Source of the DNA: Sulfurisoma sediminicola
GTDB lineage: Bacteria > Pseudomonadota > Gammaproteobacteria > Burkholderiales > Rhodocyclaceae
Assembly: GCF_003865015.1 (NCBI RefSeq)
Contig: NZ_BHVV01000008.1
Location: 496,001 to 560,000, forward strand
DNA length: 64,000 nucleotides
Reading direction: 5' to 3'
This document shows, one piece after another, positions 11,241-21,261 of the stretch. The notes under the pieces were generated by a model that was given only the letters and a program-made list of their open reading frames with translations, was not told where the DNA came from and made no database searches. A program made the translations under genes and the position numbers. Positions within the stretch are counted from its first letter, which is position 1. Every line of letters begins with the position of its first letter.

Positions 11241-12044
11241 TTATCCTTTCGCGTCCATCGCGACACGCACGCCGCGCAGGAACTCGCCGACCCGCGCCGG
11301 CGCCTCGCCGGGCGGACTCTGTTCGATAATTTCGATGATGCGGCTGCCGATGACGACGGCGTCCGCCACCGCGGCGATGCGCGCCGCGGTGGCCGCATCG
11401 CGAACGCCGAAACCGACGCCGACCGGCAAGCCGACCTTCTCGCGGATCGCCGGAATGCGCCGCGCCACCTCGTCGAGGTCGATCGCCGCCGACCCGGTGA
11501 CGCCCTTGAGCGAGACGTAGTAGATGTAGCCGCTGCCCATGGCGCCGACTTCGGCGTAGCGCGCCTCGACCGAGGTCGGCGCCAGCAGGAAGATGGGATC
11601 GAGCCCGGCAGCCTTGAGCGTCGCGGCGAACTCCGCGCATTCCTCGGGCGGGTAATCGACGATCAGCGCGCCATCGACGCCGGCCGCCTTGGCGTCACGG
11701 GCGAAGGCCTCGACGCCGTAGGCCTCGACCGGGTTGGCATAGCCCATCAGCACGACCGGCGTGTCGGCGTCGTGCTTCCTGAATTCGCGCACCATGCCGA
11801 GCACGATGCGCAGCGAGATGCCATAGGCCAGGGCACGTTCCGAGGCACGCTGGATGGTCGGGCCGTCCGCCATCGGATCGGAGAAGGGCACGCCGAGCTC
11901 GATGATGTCGGCGCCGCCCGCGACCAGCGCCTGCATCAGCGGCACCGTCTGCCCCGGCTCGGGGTCGCCGGCGGTGATGAAGGGGATCAGCGCCTTGCGG
12001 CTTTGCGCCTGCAGGTGGGCGAACTTGCTTGCGATTCTCGACAT
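11241..12044 (-). CDS. trpA: Tryptophan synthase alpha chain
   Basis: Cleaves indole-3-glycerol phosphate to indole and glyceraldehyde-3-phosphate. TIM barrel with the catalytic Glu in [16 protein letters not shown] and the Asp in the YPPEE loop. It has 267 residues starting [12 protein letters not shown] at 12044, two bases after the trpB stop, so the alpha and beta chains are coupled. Confidence 0.97.
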   Translation of the reverse strand: MSRIASKFAHLQAQSRKALIPFITAGDPEPGQTVPLMQALVAGGADIIELGVPFSDPMADGPTIQRASERALAYGISLRIVLGMVREFRKHDADTPVVLMGYANPVEAYGVEAFARDAKAAGVDGALIVDYPPEECAEFAATLKAAGLDPIFLLAPTSVEARYAEVGAMGSGYIYYVSLKGVTGSAAIDLDEVARRIPAIREKVGLPVGVGFGVRDAATAARIAAVADAVVIGSRIIEIIEQSPPGEAPARVGEFLRGVRVAMDAKG

Positions 12045-12046
12045 GA

Positions 12047-13252
12047 TCAGAACTGGATGCCCGACTTTTCGGCGACGGTGTGCATGTCCTTGTCGCCGCG
12101 GCCGGAGAGGTTGACCAGCAGCACCTTGTCCTTGCCGAGCGTCGGCGCCAGCTTGGCCGCATAGGCCAGGGCGTGGCTCGATTCGAGCGCCGGGATGATG
12201 CCTTCGTACTTGCACAGCGCGTGGAAGCCGGCCAGCGCCTCGGCGTCGGTGATGGTGACGTATTCGGCGCGACCCGAATCCTTGAGCCAGGCATGCTCGG
12301 GGCCGACGCCGGGGTAATCGAGGCCGGCGGAGATCGAATGCGTCTCGATGATCTGGCCGTTGTCATCCTGCAGCAGATAGGTGCGGTTGCCATGGAGCAC
12401 GCCGGGCCGCCCCGCGGTCAGCGACGCGGCGTGCTTGCCGCTCTCCAACCCGTGGCCGGCCGCCTCGACGCCGATCAGCTTGACCTCGCCGTGCGGAATG
12501 TAATCGTAGAAGATGCCCATGGCGTTGGAGCCGCCGCCGACGCAGGCGATCACCGCGTCGGGCTGCCGCCCCGCCAGCGCCGGCATCTGCTCGAGACACT
12601 CCCGTCCGATCACCGACTGGAAATCGCGCACCATCATCGGATACGGGTGCGGACCGGCGACGGTGCCGATGATGTAGAAGGTGTCGGCGATGTTCGTGAC
12701 CCAGTCGCGCATCGCTTCGTTGAGCGCATCCTTGAGCGTCTTGGAGCCCGACTCGACCGGCACGACCCTGGCCCCGAGCAGCTTCATGCGGTAGACGTTG
12801 GCGGCCTGGCGCTTGACGTCCTCGCTACCCATGTAGACCACGCATTCCATGCCGTAGCGCGCCGCGACGGTGGCGGTGGCGACGCCGTGCTGACCGGCGC
12901 CGGTTTCGGCGATGACCCGCGGCTTGCGCATGCGCCGGGCCAGAAGGGCCTGGCCGATGCAGTTGTTTATCTTGTGGGCGCCGGTGTGGTTGAGATCTTC
13001 GCGCTTCAAGTAGATCTGGGCGCCGCCCAGCAGCTCCGACCAGCGCTTGGCATGGTAGATAGGGCTCGGCCGCCCGACGTAATGCTCGAGCTCGTATTCG
13101 AATTCTGCGCGGAAGGCCGGATCGCACAGCGCCGCCTCGTAGGCCAGACGCAATTCCTCGAGCGCGGGCATCAGGGTTTCCGCGACGAAGATGCCGCCGA
13201 ATTTTCCGAAATGGCCGCGTTCGTCGGGTAATTTGTAGGTATTTTCAGGCAT
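12047..13252 (-). CDS. trpB: Tryptophan synthase beta chain
   Basis: PLP enzyme joining indole and serine to give tryptophan. Fold type II PLP lysine is seen in HTGAHKINN, with the glycine-rich phosphate loop [10 protein letters not shown]. It has 401 residues with the conserved [14 protein letters not shown] start region. Its start overlaps the trpF 3' end by 8 bases. The tail contains GAAAAGTCGG, which is native TrpB sequence (AEKSGIQ) and not a repeat copy. Confidence 0.97.
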   Translation of the reverse strand: MPENTYKLPDERGHFGKFGGIFVAETLMPALEELRLAYEAALCDPAFRAEFEYELEHYVGRPSPIYHAKRWSELLGGAQIYLKREDLNHTGAHKINNCIGQALLARRMRKPRVIAETGAGQHGVATATVAARYGMECVVYMGSEDVKRQAANVYRMKLLGARVVPVESGSKTLKDALNEAMRDWVTNIADTFYIIGTVAGPHPYPMMVRDFQSVIGRECLEQMPALAGRQPDAVIACVGGGSNAMGIFYDYIPHGEVKLIGVEAAGHGLESGKHAASLTAGRPGVLHGNRTYLLQDDNGQIIETHSISAGLDYPGVGPEHAWLKDSGRAEYVTITDAEALAGFHALCKYEGIIPALESSHALAYAAKLAPTLGKDKVLLVNLSGRGDKDMHTVAEKSGIQF

Positions 13253-13880
13253 TCAGTTGAATATCCGCTTCATTCACCGCCGCGACAAACGCCGCGATCT
13301 TCCCCGCATCCTTGATGCCCTTGGCCGCTTCGACTCCGCTGCTCACATCGACCGCCGCTGGCCGCAATCCTGTGACGGCGTCGCGCACATTGGCGGGCGT
13401 CAGCCCGCCCGAGAGCACCACAGGCAGCGGCAGATTCCGGGGAATCAGGCTCCAGTCGAAGGTCTGCCCCGCCCCGCCGTAACCCTCGACATAGGCGTCG
13501 AGCAGGATCCCGCGGGCCGAAGTAAACGCGCGGGCGAATTCTACCAAATCGAGCCCCGGCCGGACCCGCGCCGCCTTGATATAGGGCTTCCCGAACTGTT
13601 CGCAATAGACGGCGTCCTCGTCGCCATGGAACTGCAGCAGGTCGAGCGGGACGGCGGCCAGCGTCTCGCGCACGACAGCCGGATCGGCATTGACGAAGAG
13701 GCCGACACAGCTGACGAATGGCGACACCTCCCGGGACAGCCGGGCGGCTGCAGCGAGGGTCACGAAGCGCGGGCTCGGCGGATAAAAGACGAGCCCGAAC
13801 GCGTCCGCCCCCGCCGCTACGGCGGCGAGCAGGTCCTCCCTGCGCGTGATGCCGCAGATCTTGATACGGGTGCGGCTCAT
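13245..13880 (-). CDS. trpF: Phosphoribosylanthranilate isomerase
   Basis: Third enzyme of the tryptophan branch. TIM barrel of 211 residues with the general-base Cys in KICGITR near the start and the general-acid Asp in the VDVSSGVE loop. The start at 13880 ([10 protein letters not shown]) was chosen over longer frames because it directly precedes the catalytic motif. It heads a trpFBA group. Confidence 0.95.
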   Translation of the reverse strand: MSRTRIKICGITRREDLLAAVAAGADAFGLVFYPPSPRFVTLAAAARLSREVSPFVSCVGLFVNADPAVVRETLAAVPLDLLQFHGDEDAVYCEQFGKPYIKAARVRPGLDLVEFARAFTSARGILLDAYVEGYGGAGQTFDWSLIPRNLPLPVVLSGGLTPANVRDAVTGLRPAAVDVSSGVEAAKGIKDAGKIAAFVAAVNEADIQLNA

Positions 13881-13908
13881 TGCCCGGGCGGATCGGCGCG
13901 AAGATTCC

Positions 13909-14688
13909 TCATGGGCGGATGATAACCCCGCCGGGCGGCGGCAGGCCCCACTCGGGCGCGTACTCGACGCTGGCGAAGTAAAGGCCTGCGGGGTCGAAGG
14001 TCGGCGCGGCGAGCGTGCGGTCGCGGCTGGCGAGAAGCTCGGCGACCCACTGCGGCGAGTGCTTCCCCTTGCCGACATAGACGAGCGCTCCGACGAGGTT
14101 GCGAACCATGTGGTGGAGGAAGGCGCTGGCGCGGAAGTCGAAAGTCACCAGGTCGCCGTCGCGCGCGATGTCGGCGCGATAACACACCTTCACCGGCGAT
14201 TTCGCCTGGCATTCGGCGGCGCGAAATGCCGAGAAGTCGTGCTCTCCAAGCAGCGCTTGGGCAGCTTCGCCCATGGCCGCGACGTCGAGGGCGTGATGGA
14301 ACCAGCCGACGCGACCTTGTTGCAGGGCCGGGCGCACCGAACGGTTGAGCAGGACGTAGCGGTAGCTGCGCGACAGCGCGCAAAAGCGCGCATGGAAGCC
14401 ATCGGCGACGGGTTGCGCCCAACGCACCGCGACCGCGGGCGGCAAATGGCTGTTGGAACCGCGAATCCATGCGCTCTGCGGGCGCGCCACATCGGTGTCG
14501 AAATGAACGACCTGAGCCAACGCATGCACCCCGGCGTCGGTACGCCCGGCGCAGGTCACGCGCACGCGCTCCCCGGCGATGCGGCCCAGCGCCTTCTCGA
14601 GCACGTCCTGCACCGTGTTGCCGTTGGCCTGCGATTGCCAGCCGGCGAATGCCGTGCCGTCGTATTCGACGCCGAGTGCGACTCTCAT
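13909..14688 (-). CDS. truA: tRNA pseudouridine(38-40) synthase
   Basis: Converts uridines 38-40 of the anticodon arm to pseudouridine. The nucleophile Asp sits in CAGRTDAGVHA near residue 52; RSYRYVLLNR and the C-terminal FLHHMVRNLVG block are typical. 259 residues, start MRVALGVEYDGTAFAGWQ. It lies between the EcfT-like gene (4-base overlap) and trpF, a linkage common in proteobacteria. Confidence 0.95.
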   Translation of the reverse strand: MRVALGVEYDGTAFAGWQSQANGNTVQDVLEKALGRIAGERVRVTCAGRTDAGVHALAQVVHFDTDVARPQSAWIRGSNSHLPPAVAVRWAQPVADGFHARFCALSRSYRYVLLNRSVRPALQQGRVGWFHHALDVAAMGEAAQALLGEHDFSAFRAAECQAKSPVKVCYRADIARDGDLVTFDFRASAFLHHMVRNLVGALVYVGKGKHSPQWVAELLASRDRTLAAPTFDPAGLYFASVEYAPEWGLPPPGGVIIRP

Positions 14689-15290
14689 TTGAAGAGCATC
14701 AGCATCAGGACCGCGCCGCAGGCCAGCAGGGCCGTGCGATCGACCAGGCGCAGTGGCCTCACGGCGAGGCGCACGATGTCGGTCGGCTCGCCGCCGTCAT
14801 CGGCGTCGAGCCCGGCACCAAGCCACGCGCGCCAATCCCGCGCCCGCGCATCGCGCTCGACGTAGTCGAGGGCGAGTACGAGGCGCACCACGATACGATC
14901 GCGCAGCGAGCCGAGTGGATGCAGCAGGCAGTGCAGGCCGCTCAACAGGCCCTCATAGCCGAGCGCCCGCCACAGCCACGCCAGCGTCGCCAACAGCACG
15001 ACCAGGCGCAACAGGTGCTCGCCGGCGACGACCAGTCCATCGACCGACAGCCCGACGGAACCGAAGGGAACCGGCAAGCGCTCCCCTGGCGTCGCGAAGA
15101 CGAAGAGGATGCCGATCGTCAGCAACAGCCAGCGTGCGCGTCGCAACAGGCGCAGGACCTCGCGTCCGGCGAAGTACGCGGCCAACGCCAGGACGGGAAC
15201 GGCTATCGCCGCCAACCAGCGCGGCTCGAGTACCTGAAGCAGGATGGCCATCACACCCCAGAGCGCGATCCAGGCGGCAGGATGGAGCAT
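14685..15290 (-). CDS. CbiQ/EcfT-like integral membrane protein
   Basis: About 201 residues, mostly hydrophobic, with four or five membrane helices and a basic cytoplasmic segment (REVLRLLRRARW). The organisation and the GLxxLLxPL...RIVVRL block resemble the transmembrane T component of energy-coupling-factor transporters. No ATPase or substrate-binding partner gene is adjacent. The start at 15290 is preferred over an in-frame TTG at 15359 because a strong intrinsic terminator lies between them. The family call is tentative. Confidence 0.6.
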   Translation of the reverse strand: MLHPAAWIALWGVMAILLQVLEPRWLAAIAVPVLALAAYFAGREVLRLLRRARWLLLTIGILFVFATPGERLPVPFGSVGLSVDGLVVAGEHLLRLVVLLATLAWLWRALGYEGLLSGLHCLLHPLGSLRDRIVVRLVLALDYVERDARARDWRAWLGAGLDADDGGEPTDIVRLAVRPLRLVDRTALLACGAVLMLMLFK

Positions 15291-15306
15291 CGCGTCAGCA
15301 GCCAAG

Positions 15307-15342
15307 AAAAATGGCGCCAGCCGCCGGGGCGGTTGGCGCCAT
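15307..15342 (-). terminator. Intrinsic terminator after fimV
   Basis: On the minus strand ATGGCGCCAACCGCC pairs with GGCGGCTGGCGCCAT across a two-base loop, with one internal mismatch, followed by TTTTTC. It lies 13 bases beyond the fimV stop and marks the true upstream limit of the EcfT-like gene. Confidence 0.85.
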
Positions 15343-15355
15343 GTCGCGGGCAGGC

Positions 15356-16087
15356 TCAACCGAGCTGGGCGAGCCTGGCGCGCGCGGTTTCCTGCTGCCC
15401 GGCGCTGCCCTCATTAAGCACCTCCCGCAGCAGTTCGCGGGCACCGTCCTTGTCGCCCATTTCCTCGTACGCCTGAGCAAGTTCGAGCTTGGTCGCGACC
15501 TCGGGATTGTCCTCCGCCGGGGCCGCCGCTGCGGGTTGGGCGGGCTCGCCGAGCTCAAGGCTGAGGCCGCCGAGATCGAGCGCCGGCGCTGCGGCAGCAG
15601 CAGCCGGGGCCGGAGTGGGTGTCCCGATATCGAAGTCGAAGTCGAGACCGCCGGACGGGGCGGCGAGCGGCTCGGCCGATGCCGCGGGAGCGGCCGGCGC
15701 CGGCGTGGCGTCGAGCGCGAAGTCGATGCCCAGGTCGGGTGCGGCGGGAGCGGCTTCGGTGCCGAAGCCGAGGTCGATGTCGAGGCCGGCAGCGGCGGGC
15801 GCAACGGCGGCTTCGGTCGCCGCCGGCCCACCGAGATCGAGATCGAAAGCCAGACCTGAAGCTTCGGCAGCAGCGGGAGCCGCCGCGCCCGGTGCAGGGG
15901 CAGCTTCAGCCGGGCCGCCGAGATCGAGGTCGAAGTCGAGCGAACTGACCTCTTCAGCCGGCGGGCGCGCCTCGGCTGCCGCAGCCATGTGGGCGAGCTG
16001 CCCCGGCATGGTCACCGTCGCCTGCATCTTCTCGGGCTGATCGGGCATCAGGATCACGGTCGAGGCGACATGGCTCGGGGGCGGGGG
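15356..16087 (-). CDS. fimV: FimV, C-terminal part (out of frame with the N-terminal part)
   Basis: Continuation of FimV in another reading frame, about 243 residues. It contains acidic repeats of the form DFDLDLGGP/LDIDLGFG separated by Ala/Pro linkers. It ends with the conserved FimV C-terminal helix-turn-helix peptide-binding region (NPEVATKLELAQAYEEMGDK then GARELLREVLNEG). No start codon or ribosome site of its own is convincing. It belongs to the upstream frame, interrupted at the G5/G6 runs (16077-16088), and should be read together with the N-terminal entry as one gene. Confidence 0.8.
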   Translation of the reverse strand, partial: PPPPSHVASTVILMPDQPEKMQATVTMPGQLAHMAAAAEARPPAEEVSSLDFDLDLGGPAEAAPAPGAAAPAAAEASGLAFDLDLGGPAATEAAVAPAAAGLDIDLGFGTEAAPAAPDLGIDFALDATPAPAAPAASAEPLAAPSGGLDFDFDIGTPTPAPAAAAAAPALDLGGLSLELGEPAQPAAAAPAEDNPEVATKLELAQAYEEMGDKDGARELLREVLNEGSAGQQETARARLAQLG

Positions 16088-18156
16088 GCCTGCTCCACGG
16101 CCGGTGCCGCGGCTGCGCCGTAAAGCACGTTGTTCGGATCGAGCACACGCCCCATGGCGAGCGCCTTCTCCCACTCGGGTCCGCTGCCACCGGTGAGACC
16201 CTTGAGGTCCAAGGCAAGCGTCTCGAACGGCTTCGCCGCACGCCGCGCGTTGTAGATCTCGAGCAGCTTGACGTGGATGGCGAGACGGGTGGGTTCCTTC
16301 TTCAGCGCCTCGATCAGGATTTCCTCGGCCTGTGCATCACGGCCGTAGGCCATGTAGACGTCGGCTTCGGCTACCGGATCGACACCCTCTTCGGCGCTGG
16401 CCGGTCCCTGGCCGAAATCCGTATGCAAGGCGGCACCGGTATCGACGCTCTGACCGCCGGTGGTGCCGAACACGGAATTGGCGGAAAGATCGGTTCCCGT
16501 AATCTCGCTGAGCGGTTCGGTGTCGGCGGCCTTGGCCTGGCGCTTCTTGCGCATGACGGTGAAGCCGAGATAGCCGAGCACCAGCGCGATGACGCCACCG
16601 CCGCCCATCACCAGCGTGCCATATTCCTCCATGAAGTCGGGTTCCGGCGGCGGGGGGGGCGGCGCGACCTTCTTCTTCACTGGCGGCGGCGCGGCGGGCT
16701 TCGGTGGCTCGGCCGGTTTCGGGGCTTCCGCGGTCTTCGGCGGCTCGGCAGGCTTCTCAGCCTCCGCCGGCTGAGCCGGGGGAGGAGGCGGCGCGGCGGG
16801 GGCTGCGGTCGGCGCAGCCGGCGCCTTGGCGGCCTCGGCCGTCTTCGCCGGCGCAGGCGGTTCGGGCTTCTTCGCATCGGCAGGTTTCTGTGCCTGCTGC
16901 TGCAATTGCGCACCGCCCTGGCTCTTCAGTTCCGCGAGTTTCTTCAGGTCGCCGACATTCTTCTCGAGTTCGGCGACGCGCGAATTCGCTTCCTTCAGCG
17001 CACGATCACGCGCAACCAGATCCTCTTCCAGCGCGGTGATGCGGGCCTGGCTCTTCGCCTTGTCGCCCTTGGCATCCTTGGCCGCCTCGGTACGCGAGAC
17101 CTCGAGCTTGTCCTTGCCGGCCGCGGGCGCGGGCGCCTTGTCGTCGACCTTGGGCGTGATCTTGCCGGCCGCCGCCTGCTTGGGCTCCTCTTCCTTGACC
17201 GGCGCCTTGGCCACCGCCTCGGAGAGCTTGCGGCGATAGGCATTGAAGTCGGAGGACTGGGCGACGACGATCTTGCGCGCCTCGGCCGCATCGACCGCGA
17301 CAACCTCGCCGGTCTCGGGGACCTTGAGAATCTTGCCGGCACGCAGGCGATTCATGTTGTGGCTGTCGAACGCCTCCTGGTTGCCGCGGTACAGCGCCAC
17401 CAGCATCTGATCGAGGTTGACGCCTTCGGGCTTGAGTTCGGCGGCGATCTTGCCTAGCGTATCGCCGCGCTTGACCTCGCGGCCTTCCATCGCTTTGGCC
17501 GCCACCTTGACCTCGGGTTTCGCCTTGGGCTCCGCCTTCGCTTGCTCGGCTTTCGGTTCTGCCTTGGATTCCGCTTTCGCTTCCTCGGCTTTCGGCTCCT
17601 CGGCCTTGGGTTCCGCCTTCGCTTCCTCGGCCTTCGGCTCCTCGGCCTTCACCTCTGCAGCCGGCTTTGCCGGCTCGGTCGCGACCGGTTTCTCGACCTT
17701 GGTTTCCGGCAATGCCACCGGCGTCGCGACAACCTTCTGGGTCACATCGGCTGGCGGATCAAGCAGGAAAGTGTATTCGCGCACCAAACGTCCGGAACCC
17801 CAGGACAGTTCGACGAGCATGTCGATGAAGGGCTCGCTCAGCGCCCGGTCGCTGGTGATCTTGATATAAGGCTGACCGCTGGGCCGTTTGTCGATGGCCA
17901 TGCGCACGCTCGCGAGCGCGGCGGCGAACTCAATGCCCTGCTGCCTGAAGGTTTCGGCCGGCGCCAGTCGTGGCGCCAGGCTGCCGACTTCCTCGCGGCT
18001 GGCGGTAACATCGATTTCAGCTCTGAGCGGCTGGCCCAGCCCCGACAGTACAGTGAGCTTGCCGAGTCCGGCAGCGCTTGCCACGAGCGGAAAGGCCGCC
18101 AGAGCAAGGGCGAGCGCGGACGCTCGAAGGGTGTTTCGCTTGTGATGTTTATGCAC
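16054..18156 (-). CDS. fimV: FimV/HubP-like polar pilus assembly protein, N-terminal part; frameshifted
   Basis: Large polar inner-membrane landmark protein needed for type IV pilus function. The GTG start at 18156 has GGGGAGG just upstream and gives a signal peptide ending ASA. Then come the FimV N-terminal domain (GKLTVLSGLGQPLRAEI), a Lys/Glu/Ala tandem-repeat region, a LysM peptidoglycan domain (about residues 222-280), coiled coil (VAELEKNVGDLKK), a Pro/Ala-rich linker and one membrane helix (about 513-535). The frame ends early at 16054 with a nonsense tail. The expected C-terminus is in the next frame, so a one-base indel lies in the G tracts at 16077-16088. Confidence 0.85.
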   Translation of the reverse strand: MHKHHKRNTLRASALALALAAFPLVASAAGLGKLTVLSGLGQPLRAEIDVTASREEVGSLAPRLAPAETFRQQGIEFAAALASVRMAIDKRPSGQPYIKITSDRALSEPFIDMLVELSWGSGRLVREYTFLLDPPADVTQKVVATPVALPETKVEKPVATEPAKPAAEVKAEEPKAEEAKAEPKAEEPKAEEAKAESKAEPKAEQAKAEPKAKPEVKVAAKAMEGREVKRGDTLGKIAAELKPEGVNLDQMLVALYRGNQEAFDSHNMNRLRAGKILKVPETGEVVAVDAAEARKIVVAQSSDFNAYRRKLSEAVAKAPVKEEEPKQAAAGKITPKVDDKAPAPAAGKDKLEVSRTEAAKDAKGDKAKSQARITALEEDLVARDRALKEANSRVAELEKNVGDLKKLAELKSQGGAQLQQQAQKPADAKKPEPPAPAKTAEAAKAPAAPTAAPAAPPPPPAQPAEAEKPAEPPKTAEAPKPAEPPKPAAPPPVKKKVAPPPPPPEPDFMEEYGTLVMGGGGVIALVLGYLGFTVMRKKRQAKAADTEPLSEITGTDLSANSVFGTTGGQSVDTGAALHTDFGQGPASAEEGVDPVAEADVYMAYGRDAQAEEILIEALKKEPTRLAIHVKLLEIYNARRAAKPFETLALDLKGLTGGSGPEWEKALAMGRVLDPNNVLYGAAAAPAVEQAPRPRAMSPRP

Positions 18157-18263
18157 GGCGCCTCCCCGTGGGGAACTTTTTCCAGCAATCAAAATAACAT
18201 CATAGACATAGCGATGCAAGCTCAACCGTTGCCTCAGGAGTGACGCATCGCACCAGCGCAACA

Positions 18264-19385
18264 TCAATCCAACAGGATGCGCAGCATCCGGCGCAGCGGC
18301 TCGGCGGCGCCCCAGAGCAGTTGGTCACCACAGGTGAAGGCACCCAGATACTCGGGGCCCATGGCCAGCTTGTGCAGGCGGCCGACCGGCACGGTCAGCG
18401 TACCGGTGACGGCAGCGGGAGTCAGGTCACGCTCGGAGATCTCGCGCTCGTTGGGCACGACCTTGACCCAGTCGTTGGCCTTGGCCAGGATGTCGCTGAC
18501 CTCGTCGAGGGGCACATCCTTCTTGAGCTTGATGGTCAGGCCCTGCGAATGGCAGCGCATGGCGCCGACGCGCACGCAGAGCCCATCGATGGGGATGCTG
18601 CCGGGGGAGCGGAACGCCGGCTTGCCGAGGATCTTGTTGCACTCGGCGCCGCCCTTCCACTCCTCCTTCGACTGGCCGCCCTCGACCGGCACGTCGATCC
18701 ACGGGATCAGGCTGCCGGCCAGCGGCACGTTGCGGAAGTTCTTGGTCGGGAAAGACGATGCCCGCATGGTCTCGGCCACCTTGCGGTCGATGTCGAGGAT
18801 GGCCGAGGCCGGGTCGGCCAGCTCGGCCTTCACGGCATCGTGCAGCGTGCCCATCTGCGAGATCAGCTCGCGCATGTTCTGCGCGCCGGCGCCCGAAGCC
18901 GCCTGGTAGGTCATGGCCGAGACCCACTCGACCAGGTCGTGACGGAACAGTCCGCCCAAACCCATCAGCATCAGCGACACCGTGCAGTTGCCGCCGATGT
19001 AGTTCCTGACGCCCTTGGACAGACCCGCCTTGATCACGTCGAGGTTCACCGGGTCGAGGATGATGATCGCGTCATCGGCCATGCGCAGGCTCGATGCCGC
19101 ATCGATCCAGTAGCCGTTCCAGCCGGCCGCGCGCAGCTTGGGAAACACTTCTTTCGTGTAGTCGCCGCCCTGGCAGGTGATGACGATGTCGAGCACCTTC
19201 AGCGCCTCGATGTCGGCCGCGTCCTTTAGTGGCACGCCGCCGGCTTCCGCCGGCCCCTTGCCGCCGACGTTGGAGGTCGTGAAGAACACCGGTTCGATCA
19301 GCTTGAAATCGCCCTCGTCGCGCATGCGCTGCATCAGCACCGAGCCGACCATGCCGCGCCATCCGACCAGACCTACCTTTTTCAT
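18264..19385 (-). CDS. asd: Aspartate-semialdehyde dehydrogenase
   Basis: NADPH-dependent reduction of aspartyl phosphate, feeding lysine, diaminopimelate, threonine and methionine synthesis. N-terminal Rossmann motif [20 protein letters not shown], active-site Cys in [11 protein letters not shown], and [11 protein letters not shown] near the C-terminus. 373 residues from the ATG at 19385, chosen because AGGTG lies 6-8 bases upstream; a GTG nine bases earlier is possible. It is the long gram-negative form. It sits between leuB and fimV. Confidence 0.95.
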   Translation of the reverse strand: MKKVGLVGWRGMVGSVLMQRMRDEGDFKLIEPVFFTTSNVGGKGPAEAGGVPLKDAADIEALKVLDIVITCQGGDYTKEVFPKLRAAGWNGYWIDAASSLRMADDAIIILDPVNLDVIKAGLSKGVRNYIGGNCTVSLMLMGLGGLFRHDLVEWVSAMTYQAASGAGAQNMRELISQMGTLHDAVKAELADPASAILDIDRKVAETMRASSFPTKNFRNVPLAGSLIPWIDVPVEGGQSKEEWKGGAECNKILGKPAFRSPGSIPIDGLCVRVGAMRCHSQGLTIKLKKDVPLDEVSDILAKANDWVKVVPNEREISERDLTPAAVTGTLTVPVGRLHKLAMGPEYLGAFTCGDQLLWGAAEPLRRMLRILLD

Positions 19386-19409
19386 GATGCTCACCTCAAC
19401 AATTGAATT

Positions 19410-20474
19410 TCACAGCACCGCCAGCACGGCGTCGCCCATTTCCCTGGTACCGACCCTTTTCATGCCTGACTCATAAATGTCGCCGGTGCGGAAGCCCTGC
19501 GCCAGGACTTTTTTCACGGCGCCTTCGATGCGCTGCGCCACTGCCTCCTGATTGAAGGTATAGCGCAACATCATCGCCGCCGACAGGATGGTCGCCAGCG
19601 GATTCGCCACGCCCTTGCCGGCGATGTCCGGCGCCGAACCGTGGCTGGGCTCGTAAAGGCCCTTGTTGTTCTCGTCGAGCGAGGCCGACGGCAGCATGCC
19701 GATGGAACCGGTCAGCATCGAGGCCTCGTCGGAAAGGATGTCGCCGAACATGTTGCCGGTGACCATGACGTCGAACTGCTTCGGGTTCTTGACCAGTTGC
19801 ATCGCGGCGTTGTCGACCAGCATGTGCGAGAGTTCCACGTCCGGATATTCCGCACCGACCTCGATGGCGACGTCGCGCCAGAGCTGGGTGCATTCGAGCA
19901 CGTTCATCTTGTCGACCGAGCAGACGCGCTTGTTGCGCTTCTTCGCCGCATCGAAGGCGACGCGGAGGATGCGGCGTATCTCGCTCTCCGTGTAGTGCAT
20001 GGTGTTGAAGCCGAAGCGCTGGTGCTTGCCGTCCACATCGCGCATCTCGATGCCGCGCGGCTGGCCGAAGTAGATGTCGCCGGTCAGCTCGCGCACGATG
20101 AGGATGTCCAGCCCCGCCACAACCTCGGGCTTCAGCGTCGAGGCGTTGGCCAGTTCGGGATAGAGGATGGCCGGGCGCAGGTTGGCGAACAGGCCGAGCT
20201 GCTTGCGGATGCCGAGCAGGCCGCGCTCAGGCCGCTGCTCGCGCGGATAGCTGTCCCACTTCGGACCGCCGACGGCACCGAGCAGCACGGCGTCGGCCGC
20301 CTGCGCCAGTTTCTGCGTGGCCTCGGGATAGGGATTGCCGGTGGCATCGACGGCGCAGCCGCCGAGCAGCGCCTCTTCCATCTCGAACTTGAGGTCGAGG
20401 GCATTGAGCACTCGCACCGCTTCGGCGGTTATTTCGGGGCCGATGCCGTCGCCCGGCAGTACGCAAATTTTCAT
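19410..20474 (-). CDS. leuB: 3-isopropylmalate dehydrogenase
   Basis: NAD-dependent oxidative decarboxylase of leucine synthesis. Start [15 protein letters not shown]; substrate-binding arginines are present in the LFANLRPA and [11 protein letters not shown] regions; the metal-binding Asp is in [11 protein letters not shown] site [14 protein letters not shown]. 354 residues. It is preceded at 9 bases by leuD and followed by asd, as in many betaproteobacteria. Confidence 0.96.
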   Translation of the reverse strand: MKICVLPGDGIGPEITAEAVRVLNALDLKFEMEEALLGGCAVDATGNPYPEATQKLAQAADAVLLGAVGGPKWDSYPREQRPERGLLGIRKQLGLFANLRPAILYPELANASTLKPEVVAGLDILIVRELTGDIYFGQPRGIEMRDVDGKHQRFGFNTMHYTESEIRRILRVAFDAAKKRNKRVCSVDKMNVLECTQLWRDVAIEVGAEYPDVELSHMLVDNAAMQLVKNPKQFDVMVTGNMFGDILSDEASMLTGSIGMLPSASLDENNKGLYEPSHGSAPDIAGKGVANPLATILSAAMMLRYTFNQEAVAQRIEGAVKKVLAQGFRTGDIYESGMKRVGTREMGDAVLAVL

Positions 20475-20483
20475 CTGGATTTC

Positions 20484-21122
20484 CTATGCAAACAACCAGG
20501 GCTGATCGATTCGGCGCTTCGCCTCGAACTCGCGGATCGCGTCGGCATGGCGCAGCGTCAGGCCGATGTCGTCCCAGCCGTTGAGCAGGCACTCCTTGCG
20601 GAAGGCGTCGACGTCGAAGTTCAGCACCTTGCCGTCGGGACGCGTCACGGTCTGCGCGGCGAGGTCAATCTTCAGGCGATAACCGGGCGCGGCCGCGACC
20701 TGGGCGAACATCTCGTCGATCTCGGCCGCCGGCAGCTTGATCGGCAGCAGGCCGTTCTTGAAGCTGTTGTTGTAGAAGATGTCGGCGAAGGTCGTGCCGA
20801 CCAACGCGCGGAAGCCGTAGTCCTCGAGCGCCCACGGTGCGTGCTCGCGCGAAGAGCCGCAGCCGAAGTTGTCGCGCGTCAGCAGCACCGAGGCGCCCCG
20901 GTAGCGCGGCTGGTTGAGCACGAACTCGGGATTGAGCGGTCGCTGGCTGTTGTCCCTGCCCGGCTCGCCGCGGTCGAGATAACGCCATTCGTCGAAGGCG
21001 TTGGGGCCGAAGCCCGAGCGCTTGATCGACTTGAGGAATTGCTTGGGGATGATGGCATCGGTATCGACGTTGGCGCGATCGAGCGGCGCCACCAATCCGT
21101 CAAGGCGGGTGAAAGCGCGCAT
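20484..21122 (-). CDS. leuD: 3-isopropylmalate dehydratase small subunit
   Basis: Swivel-domain subunit of isopropylmalate isomerase, partner of Leu[30 protein letters not shown] and the [13 protein letters not shown] block identify it. 212 residues. The ATG abuts the stop of the small lipoprotein gene upstream without a gap. Confidence 0.96.
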   Translation of the reverse strand: MRAFTRLDGLVAPLDRANVDTDAIIPKQFLKSIKRSGFGPNAFDEWRYLDRGEPGRDNSQRPLNPEFVLNQPRYRGASVLLTRDNFGCGSSREHAPWALEDYGFRALVGTTFADIFYNNSFKNGLLPIKLPAAEIDEMFAQVAAAPGYRLKIDLAAQTVTRPDGKVLNFDVDAFRKECLLNGWDDIGLTLRHADAIREFEAKRRIDQPWLFA

Positions 21123-21248
21123 TTACTTGGTCGCTTTTTGGATGGCCTCGCCGCCCTTCTCGATGTCTTTGCCCACGCCCTGCACGGTATTGCAACCGGC
21201 AAGCACGAAGGCGGCGATGGCGACGGTGGCGGAAATGAATCGGAACAT
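21123..21248 (-). CDS. Entericidin-like small lipoprotein
   Basis: Forty-one residues: a lipoprotein signal with lipobox LAGC near residue 19, followed by a short amphipathic mature part (NTVQGVGKDIEKGGEAIQ), the typical entericidin A/B pattern. AGGAGA stands 6 bases before the ATG. It sits between leuC and leuD, and its TAA is immediately followed by the leuD ATG. A small lipoprotein at this spot is common in betaproteobacterial leu operons. Its role there is unknown. Confidence 0.88.
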   Translation of the reverse strand: MFRFISATVAIAAFVLAGCNTVQGVGKDIEKGGEAIQKATK

Positions 21249-21261
21249 GGTGTTTCTCCTC

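Noticed and set aside
12047-12075. Possible further copy of the 25-bp repeat (CCGACTTTTCGGC)
   Set aside because: It is the normal trpB 3' coding sequence (AEKSGIQ), and the match stops after the ACTTTTC core.
15480-15960. Possible tandem repeat array or CRISPR-like pattern in the fimV C-terminal region
   Set aside because: Units are degenerate coding repeats (DFDLDLGG) in a clear protein frame. There are no constant direct repeats with unique spacers.
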